The position numbers and the translations under genes are program-made. The notes below the pieces were generated by a model. It was given only the letters and a program-made list of their open reading frames with translations, had not been told where the DNA came from and did not search any database. From Homalodisca vitripennis (Eukaryota > Arthropoda > Insecta > Hemiptera > Cicadellidae): 64,000 bases of DNA. Below, piece by piece: positions 32,756 through 43,834 of this stretch. The stretch lies in the NCBI RefSeq assembly GCF_021130785.1, contig NC_060207.1, forward strand, positions 4,601,001 through 4,665,000, given 5' to 3'. Position 1 is the stretch's first letter. Each line of letters opens with the position of its first letter.

Positions 32756-33165
32756 TCCTAACCTACTCTATAATATAGCGACAAAAGATTCAATTACATT
32801 TATACTTCATTATGACAAAATGTTAAGGTACTCAATGTAAACTTAAAGAGCTGATAGTTTTGAATTCGTCAAAATAAATCAGAATTTCTCGATCGCATTT
32901 CTGTAAAAATATAAAGCGTCCATGTTAATTGAATAATGCATGTTTAATATTCATGTAGTAATTAATTATGCTGTGCGATAAAATGAAGAGGGATGAAATA
33001 TTTCCTCTGTTGTTTGTCACGAAATAAAAATAATTTTGAGATGCACCGTTAATTAGATAGACGCAACCCGCAGCTATAAACATGTCAGTTGGGTTTCACA
33101 GTGTCGCCAACTGCTCCCAGCGGGACTGTGATCAGGGTTGCCAACTGCTGGTTGATATATAACAC

Positions 33166-34062
33166 ATGTTATGTTGCTTTTCCAAGCCATTAAATATACT
33201 CTGTAAATTTAAAAACTGCTATACTTTACATTACACATTTTATAACCATAGCGTTCTTCTAAGAATTAAGATTGACGACAAAGATCCAAACCAGAGTAAG
33301 CTTCCTACACAGTACCAGTGGTGTGACTGCTACTGTGTACATCTAAGAATTAAGATTGACAACAAAGATCCAAACCAGAGTAAGCTTCCTACAAAGTACC
33401 AGTGGTGTGACTGCTACTGTGTATTTCTAAGAATTAAGATTGACGACAAAGATCCAAACCAGAGTAAGCTTCCTACACAATACCAGTGATGTGACTGCTA
33501 CTGTGTATTTCTAAGAATTAAGATTGACGACAAAGATCCAAACCAGAGTAAGCTTCCAACACAATATCAGTGGTGTGACTGCTACTGTGGACTTCTAAGA
33601 ATTAAGATTGACGACAAAGATCCAAACCAGAGTAAGCTTCCAACACAGTACCAGTGGTTTGACTGCTACTGTGTACTTCTAAGAATTAAGATTGACGACA
33701 AAGATCCAAACCAGAGTAAGCTTCCTACACAGTACCAGTGGTGTGACTGCTACTGTGTACTTCTAAGAATTAAGATTGACAACAAAGATCCAAACCAGAG
33801 TAAGCTTCCTACACAGTACCAGTGGTGTGACTGCTACTGTGTATTTCTAAGAATTAAGATTGACGACAAAGATCCAAACCAGAGTAAGCTTCCTACACAA
33901 TACCAGTGGTGTGACTGCTACTGTGTATTTCTAAGAATTAAGATTGACGACAAAGATCCAAACCAGAGTAAGCTTCCTACACAATACCAATGGTGTAACT
34001 GCTACTGTGTACTTTCAATATCAAAAGATTATTTTGCAGGACATTTCAAACACTTTATTTAA
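33166..34062 (+). repeat. 84-bp tandem array (9 units) encoding a 28-residue repeat in an almost open frame
   Basis: Units begin with CTAAGAATTAAG at 33259, 33343, 33427, 33511, 33595, 33679, 33763, 33847 and 33931. The frame from an ATG at 33166 runs through LRIKIDDKDPNQSKLPTQYQ then WCDCYCVF per unit. It is stopped once, at 33487-33489 (TGG to TGA), and is otherwise open to TAA at 34060-34062. This would be a 298-codon repeat protein with one nonsense change. Because 84 is a multiple of three, an open unit stays open when copied, so coding is not proven. No known domain is visible. Confidence 0.85.
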
Positions 34063-37000
34063 AGTTCGGCAGGTCGCAAGTACTTGCTTTAGAGCTCCAG
34101 CACGGTTTTAGAGGCTTTATTAAGTCAAATGAACACGGCTTAAGGAAGAAGGCCCAGTTGAAGTTGTTAGCAGTGATCTGTGTCATGTTTAAGGGCAAGA
34201 TTGGATGCTGTAAAATCTAGGACCTATTCTAATCGTAACATACTTCTTTCATATTACCTTTAAAGTAGGTAATTTGAGTTATACCTAATAGTAACAGTTT
34301 TATTTTTATGGATTGTTTGAAAATCTTATAGGTCTTACATTAACCCTTGCAGTACCAGAGTTGTGTGAAGACTGTAGAGGACTGTAGAGACTGTAGATCG
34401 GGTTAGGTATGATGGGATGTCGGCACTCAAGGTAATGTAGTCTGAGTTGCGGTATCGCTGTGATTATATAATAATTTGTTATCTTTTCAAAATGTTACCG
34501 TGAAAACATCTAACATAGAAGGCGAGTTGAGTGATGAATATTAGTGAATATATTCATCTTAAAATAAATTAAACGGTATCTTATTGTGGAAAGGAATGCC
34601 TTTTGCAAGTAGATTCTATTCTAAAGTTTCTACTATTACATAACAGTTGGGTGAGAGTTACATTTATGACCTCCGCGTCGAACGCGTACGAGCGATGGAA
34701 GTCGTATGAAAATTACAAAGCAAAAACTTGCACTCAAATACGAATCAGTACATAACTATGGCTACAATGGTGTGATGTGCCGGTAGGTCAAGTTTAAAAT
34801 GAGTGATTCAGAATTACTCTTACCGTATTGTACCGTAACTCGATTAGCAAATTTACAAAGCAACGGCTTATTTTTATAAAAACACAGGTTTGTAATTATG
34901 TTTAAAACAACATCATTGTGATTGTATGTCGCAGAATGATATTCAGTTAACAAAAACAAATTTGTGAATGTTGAGTTCAGCTCCAGTGCATCTTCTTCTC
35001 AGTGCAGTGTCTGGAATCTGGTGCTATCACAGACTTGACTCCTGGAGTTTGAAATCACGTTCGTCGGTGACGAAGAAGCCCAAAAGGAACTCTTAGCACG
35101 TTTAGACACCATATGCACATAGATTTAAAATTTGACGTTAAACTCCATTGGCATTTATCATTCAAATACTATGGCTCTAATGTCGAATACTGTTATGGAA
35201 TTGGGAAAGTGTTTTGTGCCCGTACCATATCAGACATTTCCTGAATGAAAGAAATATAACGCAACAGAACTGTAAAATTTAAATGTTATAGACTTGTCGA
35301 ATTTACAGCACATTAGTGATTAACGCCAAATCGTAGATTAGCTATTGAGTTTGAAACTAAATCTAGACAAAATTCATTATCAAAAAATAAACAAAATAAG
35401 CAAAATGGTTTGCACAATTGTTTTGACCAAATTTGTTAAAAAAAAGATTTTTGTAATGGTAACACTAACAATATTTTTTCACTTTCAGCCATGACTTAAG
35501 AGTTGTATAAAACCTATGCCGTATAAATTAAAGTTTGATCAAACATAATTGGTACCACTGTTTATTGTGTTGAGAGAAATGTATATTAAACTGGTGATGT
35601 AACAGTAACAGTATACAAAGGGAGGTAATTGAGTTACACTTCACGCTGTGAAACTGTCACGAACATAGTTTGTGCACGCAAACAAATACTACAACTTAAA
35701 TAAACACGACAGATTCTTAAACTAGTAATTGAAAAGGACTGAAATGAGCAAAATAATTTCTTTTACAATCATATAGATTCATAATACCATTCAGATTATA
35801 TCAAGAATTTGTAATAGTGGTTTAATAGATTTGACATACTTTAAAACAATAAAATGGGTTGTTGATTGAAAAATAATCACCAAAAAAATGTCAACCGTTA
35901 TTTAAAATATGATTACAAGTCCAAAATGTAAAATAATTCAGAGAAAATTAGGAAACTTCTTATCAAACACATGAGGTTGGTTCTGCTGAATCTGGTTCGT
36001 TAGGAGTCTGTAAATTCAATGCCTTTGATCAAATCAGTTTGCCGCAATTTAACCATTTATATCGGCAACTTCTAATCAATGGGTCAGTTTTCAAGCAATG
36101 TAATAAAGAAATTAAATACCTGAAAAATATATTATTGAAGAAGTCGTGAAGGTAAGCTTTGGAACTTTTCATAATTATGTACGCAATAAAAAGGCTATAA
36201 TATTGTTAAGCGGATCACAAAATTTGGTTTTAGGTTATGTCTAATGGACTTCACTGGACATTACTTTTATTAACAGTGAAATCTTGTTCTTCAACTCAAA
36301 CTGGCACTTCATTCTAAACAGTAATGTTATAAACAAGTAATCGTTAAGTAACAGCATTTCAGATAAATTTGTAATAGTTGTTAAAGCTTTGCCTTAATGA
36401 GAAGGTACCGTTTGAAGAATGTCTGATTTGGGCCTGGTAACTTAAATATGAACCATTTTTCTAGTTTGAAAATATTATCAAGCCATATAATCATATGGCT
36501 AACAATAATGGTAACGCCCAAAAATACAGTTAATTAGAAAGAATTCTTCCAGCTCGTTTTAAGTTGCAATTGAAGTTGTAAGGTGAAAATCTTTATTTTC
36601 ATTTTTTTGTTACTTCAGATGGAGTGAAAGGGGTAACTCGTAAAGGCATCTAGAAAATAGGCGATTCTAAGTAGTCAAATACCTCGCCTCTGTAACTTTG
36701 GTCTTTGGAAGAAATCGTTTGAACTTTTTTATGTTTTGTTGTAGATAAAAACTGGAAGACAAAATCAACCATTCTTTGCGGTGAACGTGATGTTTAAGAC
36801 TAATTGTATTCCAATTATATTTTCTTTCGTAATCTTGGCTTCTCATAATTTGACAGTCTTCTAAGATTGCTTTGTTTTTACAACCTTTTTATGTACCAAG
36901 TAAATATAGAACACAGAAGCCTCACTGGAGCACTTTTCATAGCGCGATTCGACGGCCAGACCTAGGAACTACCTACCATTGGCGGACATAGCGTCTCTAG

Positions 37001-37204
37001 AGCGTCTCTTGGCTGGTCCTAGTTACTAAACTGAATGAGACATAGGACGTTAGGTTTGTGTTTGTAGTAAAGGTGTAGGAACAGAGACTTATTGAGTGAA
37101 CTCCAACTTTTGTTTGTATTAGATACACAAGAGATGCTGTGAATTTAGACACGGAAGAATGAGCGCCCGGACTGTCACCTATGGGGTAAGAGGTCAGGTA
37201 GGAA
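34063..37204. other. Long AT-rich interval, no gene supported
   Basis: Short ORFs only. Near 34998-35060 a block (CAGTGTCTGGAAT, GACTTGACTCCTGGA) resembles the duplicated repeat at 39199-39394, so a diverged dispersed repeat is likely there. I see nothing else. Confidence 0.45.
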
Positions 37205-37320
37205 ATATTTTATCTAAGGAATAACTGAAATAATCTCCCGGACTCAGCACCCCTCGTCTGTATGAATAATTGTATCTCCTGTGTAACTAATACAATGAAA
37301 GATTGATTGATTGGTTTAAA
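37205..37320 (+). mobile_element. LINE 3'-end relic with (GATT)n tail
   Basis: AATAATCTCCCGGACTCAGC near 37230 matches the start of the LINE tail at 8200 (AATAATCTCCCGGAT). The piece ends in ACAATGAAAGATTGATTGAT, a short microsatellite tail. This fits the last ~100 bp of a CR1/Jockey-like LINE. Confidence 0.45.
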
Positions 37321-37785
37321 ATATGCTTATAATTATATACAATTTATTTCTGTTATGTATTGTATGGAATGGAATTCGAGGGGGAAGAACACTGTAAAAT
37401 ATGCTCATAGATGTACATAAATACATTTCAGTTTTCTTCACATTTTTAATGAAAATGTTCCTTAAAAAATCTTCTGTAGGCAGTATACAGCATAACAGTA
37501 GTATGTCTACAATGTAGTTTATATTGGTAAAAAATGTGTATACAAATATAAAACACGTTGTTCGTTGTTGTTATTATTATTGTTGTTTTTTTAATACATC
37601 AATGGCAATACTTTTATTATCTGCATTACAATAGAGAATTCATTTTAAATTAAGAACTTTATGGAATATTAAGCAGCAGTTTTCAGCATTCATGTGTATA
37701 AAGCAAGTGCTTCGATGCACAGTAATTATTCTTACCACAATCAGTTAGTCCTTAGATTAGATGAATATTTTTAACCTTATCTCAG

Positions 37786-37854
37786 GTTTTAGAGATAGCG
37801 ATAAGAGTAAGACAGCTGCGTCTGATACCAACGCCACAACAAAACTGCTCTACA
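37786..37854 (+). CDS. Candidate internal coding exon, gene unknown
   Basis: TTTTTAACCTTATCTCAG (ending 37785) is a good splice acceptor. ACAGTAAGT gives a strong donor at 37855. The 69 bp between them have no stop in the frame reading FRDSDKSKTAASDTNATTKL (then LY). Third positions are unusually G/C-rich for this AT-rich DNA (AAG, ACC, AAC, GCC, CTG, CTC, TAC). The ORF itself runs on both sides (ATG 37761 to stop 38075), but the composition drops outside these 69 bp. If real, it belongs to a gene with large introns extending beyond this interval. I do not recognise the peptide. Confidence 0.3.
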
Positions 37855-38144
37855 GTAAGTTATCAACTGATACTCTGGACTCAAGAAATAAATTTTTCGT
37901 TGTATTGTTATCGCTGGCGACGATACTTAAAAACGTATTATATTTTCGTGTAAGTATTGTTAATACCTGGTGGAATAAATCATTATTTCATACGACTACC
38001 AAACTGCAGGTGCTACTTGAGGGCATGAAATACAATAATAAAATGAATGAACCAATTTTACTTCAAAATGTATAGTTGAGACAGATCTAGTTGTCCCTCT
38101 TCAGATCTAATTATGGGAGTTGTGGAACATCTTATACTGAAACG

Positions 38145-38690
38145 AAGTCCTTTGTTGTACCACAGATACCGGGTAGACAGTGTGACTCGTCAGGTCCGGA
38201 AGACGAGTAGCAGCAGCAGCAGCAGACACGGACGCGGAAGGTTAGGCCCAGGACCGGACAGGACACAATAGATGTAACGGTCTGTTCCGTATGTTGTACC
38301 ACAGATACCGGGTAGACAGTGTGACTCGTCAGGTCCGGAAGACGAGTAGCAGCAGCAGCAGACACGGACGCGGAAGGTTAGGTCCAGGACCGGACAGGAC
38401 GCAATAAATGTAACGGTCTGCCAAGTATGTTGTACCACAGATACCGGGTAGACAGTGTGACTCGTCAGGTCCGGAAGACGAGCAGCAGCAGACACGGCGC
38501 GGAAGGTTAGGCCCAGGACCGGACAGGACACAATAGATGTAACGGTCTGTCAAGTATGTTGTACCACAGATACCGGGTAGACAGTGTGATTCGTCAGGTC
38601 CGGAAGACGAGTAGCAGCAGCAGCAGACACGGACGCGGAAGGTTAGGCCCAGGACCGGACAGGACACAATAGATGTAACGGTCTGTCCTT
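38145..38690. repeat. 128-140-bp tandem array, 4 copies, with internal (AGC)n
   Basis: TTGTACCACAGATACCGGGT starts each unit at about 38153, 38294, 38430 and 38559. Each unit holds a variable AGCAGC run, ACACGGACGCGGAAGGTTAG and AGGACCGGACAGGAC. Length differences between units come mainly from the AGC run. Minus-strand ORFs (CCCCYSSSGPDESHCLPGIC) are readings of this GC-rich array. Confidence 0.92.
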
Positions 38691-39198
38691 TACGTTGGCA
38701 TGTGAGCGGACCGGGCTGGCTGAGCCGCATCTCTATGGACAGATTAGCTCACACGATCCTTTGTCAATGGTTGGTAGAACAAGCCTTCTGTATTACGCTT
38801 AAGTTACGCTTAATGATATAATCGTTGCATCAGTGGTTTAGTCTTCATGTATTTATAAATTATATGTAATTCTAATTTATGCTCTTAAAATGCCTAATAT
38901 TTATAACGACTAAGCTTATTTTAATCGTAAATAATAAAAAAAATTCTATTAGCTAGTACATTTCAAGTTATATAAAATAAAATCAATTGGCGTTACAGTG
39001 AGTAAATACAGATTTTGATTAAACATTTTAACTATATTAGTAATATATATCTGAAACTTTAAGATTGGAATGGTTAAAATATACGAAACACGGTTTTTTA
39101 TAACCAAATATCCGGAGGAACTTAGAAACAAGTTTGCTGTGAAAACCTGTAAAAATAAACAAAAACGTGCACATAACGTAACTATGGCGAGAAAGGTA

Positions 39199-39394
39199 GA
39201 TTCAGTGTGATAGATGAGAGTATAGCTACGGATCACCTTCCTCTCAGTGAAATGTCTGGATTTGACGCTGTCAAAGAGTTGACTCCTAGAAATCTAGATT
39301 CAATGTGATAGATGAGAGTATAGCTACGGATCACCTTCCTCTCAGTGAAATGTCTGGATTTGACGCTGTCAAAGAGTTGACTCCTAGAAATCTG
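39199..39394. repeat. Two-copy 98-bp tandem duplication
   Basis: GATTCARTGTGATAGATGAG at 39199 and 39297 begins two nearly identical units that contain GATTTGACGCTGTCAAAGAG. A diverged relative lies near 34998-35060. Confidence 0.85.
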
Positions 39395-39734
39395 GAGTCA
39401 TGTTCGTTATATATTTTGTATTCTATATGTCGCTGATGTCGAAACGATGTAAATAGAGCATTTTAAGACCAACATGACCCCAGATTCCAGGATCCAAGTC
39501 AGTGAAAGTTTCAGATTCCAGATGTTGCACCTAAAGGAAGATAAATTGGAACTAAACTCAACATTCATAAACCCAAAACAGTCTAAAAAATGTTTTATTG
39601 AGGAACATTGTACATTGTAATACGGCCGCAGAGAGAAATATTTAATAGTACAGGTCTGTTAAATTCCACGTAAATTTCTTTAATATTATTAATCATTAAA
39701 ACGTAACAGAATACAATTTTGGCGATGGAATGTG

Positions 39735-40470
39735 AAATCCCGGCGACCAGCGAACAACAAGATGTCCAGCAGAGTTTGAGCTCTAATGGTAGTGACAGCT
39801 CGGAGCTGAAGTGTTTACAAGCAAGTATCGACCCCGTCTCAGGCAAGTTCTGTCGTTGGTTTGTGAAATCCCGGTGACCAGCGAACAACAAGATGTCCAG
39901 CAGAGTTTGAGCTCTAATGGTAGTGACAGCACGGAGCTGAAGTGTTTACAAGCAAGTATCGACCACGTATCAGGCAAGTTCTGTCGTTGGTTTGTGAAAT
40001 CCCGGAGACCAGATGACAACAAGATGTCCAGCAGAGTTTGAGCTCTAATGGTAGTGACAGCTCGGAGCTGAAGTGTTTACAAGCAAGTATCGACCCCGTA
40101 TCAGGCACATTCTGTCGTTGGCATGTAAAAGCAAGGCGACGTGACGGGACGACAAAGAGATGTCCAGCTGAGCTTGAGCTCTATTGGTAGTGACAGCTCC
40201 GAGCTAAAGTGTTTACAAGCAAGTATCGACCACGTATCAGGCAAGTTCTGTCGTCGGCATGTGAAAGCACGGCGACGTGACGGGACGACAAAGCGATGTC
40301 CAGCTGAGCTTGAGCTCTATTGGTAGTGACAGCTCCGAGCTAAAGTGTTTACAAGCAAGTATCGACCACGTATCAGGCAAGTTCTGTCGTTGGCATGTGA
40401 AAGCACGGCGACGTGACGGGACGACAAAGCGATGTCCAGCGGAGCTTGAGCTCTATTGGTAGTGACAGCT
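39735..40470. repeat. 131/136-bp tandem array, about 6 copies
   Basis: GATGTCCAGC occurs at 39761, 39892, 40023, 40159, 40295 and 40431. The first units are 131 bp (GTTTGTGAAATCCCGG) and the last are 136 bp (GGCATGTGAAAGCACGGCG), so two subtypes lie side by side. Units share GTAGTGACAGCTC and AAGTGTTTACAAGCAAGTAT. ORFs on both strands only read the repeat. Confidence 0.93.
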
Positions 40471-40839
40471 CTTAACTTAACCGCCTTGCGATAATGGATT
40501 TCTGTAGTCGCCTTTGCCATCTGTCTGGTGTTGTCGAATATTATCATTAATGCACATGAAATTACTCATGTCAAAGGGTTTATCTATACGTTGTTCACGA
40601 TTTTAAAAATCAATAATACTGGATTAAATTGTCTACGACTATTGACATTGGCAGTCGAACAATCCAGAAACTTTTGTTTACAGAGGCCACTTTTTACTTA
40701 TCAGGTATTTTTAAAGCTAGAAATGTTAGTTATTTCATGAGTGAGTTGCTGAAGTCGACAATGTTATTTTTGTACCAAATTAAATCAATATTTCTCAAGA
40801 TTAATCTAATAAATATCTCTCACATGTTTTAGACTTTTA

Positions 40840-41205
40840 AAATTAAAGTGCTACATACTTAGGTTATAACCATTGTATTTAAAATGTTAAAACCTAAATA
40901 ACTTGAAAACCAACCTTTTTTTTAATGGCCGCCATTTTGAAAATACACATAAGATTTTAAAAAAAATATTTTTTTTTTTACAACTTATGTTCATGTTTAT
41001 AATATTTATGCCAAGTTTCAAAAAAATCGGTAAACCCGTATTAAAAATAAAATTAATTGTATGTAAAAAACAAAATGGCCAATCTAAGGTAAACGAAGCA
41101 AGATAGGACTATACATTATATAACATTTGTCGTTCAGTTTGACCTCCTGAACATTTTGGTGAAGTTTGGTCCTGTAATTTTGGGACACCCAGTATATATG
41201 ACAAA
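40840..41205. mobile_element. Possible non-autonomous transposon relic
   Basis: The interval has AATGGCCGCCATTTTGAAAA (near 40925), a long A/T run, AAAATGGCC near 41072, and ends with GGGACACCCAGTATATATGA. The last word resembles the terminal GGACACCCNGTATAT found at the ends of many insect DNA elements. I found no matching inverted end on the left, so boundaries are guesses. Confidence 0.3.
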
Positions 41206-43830
41206 CTAACGTAACAATGTTCTGTAATGCTCAGCTGTTTTCTATACAGTGATATGCACTATCATAAAAATTTATATAGTGTACATAGAAATGAAACTTC
41301 ATAAAAAAGTTCAAATCTATGACCTATGTCAGTTCGCTTTCGAGATATCGTGTGGACAGATATACATGCAGACAATATTTCATCTACGTTAACGCTCAGG
41401 CAATCAGATTTAGGTTCAAAAGTTCGATTAATGTTACAAGGACGTACTAGCCACTATACTATACTGTGATGTTGAGTACGCTAAAATGTTTTCCACGTCA
41501 TCTTCAGGAAAGTTCAAAGTAGAGCAGTACTATATAATCAGTAATACCAGCAGTTAAATAAACCAAAAATGGAAATTTACAAATAGCATAAACATAGGCT
41601 ATATGTAACAGACTATTTTACACATAAAAACTAATAATATGGGATCAAGATGTTCACTTCATACATCAATAATAGCAAAACATGTTTACATCATTCCAAT
41701 ATAAAAGTAAAATACATTTTGTATCTTATTTATTATGACATAATAACGAAAGCTATTGAAGGAACTCTACTTGATATCATCAGAAGTCAAGGGGAAAACA
41801 TAAGGCAAAGCCTATAAAAATTAGCTTAGTATCTGGCAATTTTAGAGATTCAAAAACATTACAGTTAAAACTGTTAGGGCAGTTAAACAATCTGGTAACT
41901 GCCAGTGTTACAACATAACATCAAAAGAAATCATTAAAGACTCGACTGTCAATATGACAGAGTTATGTTCAAATCCTGATCCCTATATCTAGCGTTAAAT
42001 TTCAATATTGTAATGTGAACCATTAAAATGTTTCCCATTTTTGAATAATTACTAATCGTAATTTTTAACGGCCAGAAAGAAATAGGCTTAAACCAGTAAA
42101 CGACAAGTTTGATATTGTTTCCAACGATTTCCACAAGAGGATAATGATTACATAAAGTTTAATCAAAATAGTTTACACAGACACATGCTTGAGCGAAAGG
42201 ATTCCTCTTTAAATAGTTTGGTTTATTCATGTGTGCTATATTACCTTCAGCAATTCAGCAATCAGAAACAAATTAATATAAACGTAACTTTTCTATCACT
42301 GGTTCCCCTCGTGAAGGAAAGAGAAGGGAGGTTGAAGAGGATAACGACAAAGGCTGCTGAAGGATCTCCCCTTTCAATCAGTATTCGTAGGGGTAGCAGA
42401 AGGCAGCGTTAAAAAATAGGTTAGATTCTTGTAAAAGTCACAATACATTTACGATTTGGAAATTTTCATTGTTATAATTTATTAGGTTACTTTAAAATAC
42501 TCTTTTTCTAGACAAACAGTTGTGAACTTGACGAGCCATTAACAAGTTTAGTCATAACAGGTGGTTCTCCAAATCTCACTATCGCGATGGGTTTGTTTAA
42601 GCGTTTTGCTTTCTGTGTATCGCAAAGATTTTACCCGTAATTTATTATAAACAGGTCTGGACGAAAATTGAGATGAAATTTGTACAAGTCAATAAATAAA
42701 TTAAAAGTTTAGCTTCTTTGTTGTGGCATATCGAACTCAAACCAGTTACAGCGCTGGGACCAACACTGTTTACTACACAACAGTAAATCCTTCTGGGTCA
42801 GGATTGATCCTGAGCTGAGCATCTATTTGGCTAAGGAGGCAGGTCAGAAACATTGATATAAAACTACCATGAGCGTCTTACAACCCATGGGCTTGACCAA
42901 AGTATTGATGCATACGCTTTATAGACTAAATATCAATTAAGGATATTTATTTATCAGTTTTAGAACCAAAGCGAAACATTTTTTTCCCGCACAACTAATC
43001 TGTGCTTCTTATAGATGTATGAGTTTCAGCCAAAGATAGAGTTAGAGTTCTATGGAGTAAATTTTAACCTATGACTTTTCTTGGGTGTCTTTGGTCTTTA
43101 GTCTAGTAAATATTTCTGCACCTATACCAAACACGTCTTAATTTGGTTCAAAATTGGAACTGATGGTCTATGTGATGAATTTCAATCATACTATTTTAAT
43201 GCTACTTGAGTATTTCTGAGCCAATGGGATGGAACCAATGGCCAGTCAACGATTTCGGCATAGCTACTACACATAAATTTATGTTTGTAACGTTAATGGA
43301 TTTAAATAATATTTGGAATTTTAATTATGAACATTGTGGAAGAGATCTTAACCAAAGAAAGTAAAGTTAGCGAGCTCTATTTGAACCAAACAGAAGAGCT
43401 AAAACTCAAAACGAGTTTCCATCAAATAATATTCGATATCGTAGATATGATTTTTTTATAGAAATTTAAATTAGCATTCTATTAGAAACGTTTACTTCAG
43501 TGAGTGCTTAATTATATTGTATCTTTCTAATCCAGGGCAACATTTTTAATTATTAACTTTTGGGAGTAAAGTTGAGATTTAGTACGAACACCTAGATAAC
43601 ATTGATATATTTATGGGTGGTCGGTTTTAATATTGGTAATTTATTAGTAAGCATTTGATTTGTTGTATTGTAGTGAATTAAAATAGCGAGTATGAGTAAC
43701 ATATCGCATTTCATGGAAAGGATTGCAATACATGTTGTTGATCAATGTGTGCGTCATAAGATTGATTGAGAGTATGAGTATAACGACACAATACAATAAG
43801 CGATGAACAATAGAGGGTAATAATTCTACT
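41206..43830. other. AT-rich interval, no gene supported
   Basis: Short ORFs (for example 41949-42134 minus and 42185-42412 plus) lack recognisable motifs. I see no tandem array or RNA gene. Confidence 0.5.
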
Positions 43831-43834
43831 GTTG

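Noticed and set aside
38132..38730. Cys- and Ser-rich proteins on the minus strand
   Set aside because: They translate a GC-rich tandem array with AGC runs. No domain, and the frames shift with AGC length.
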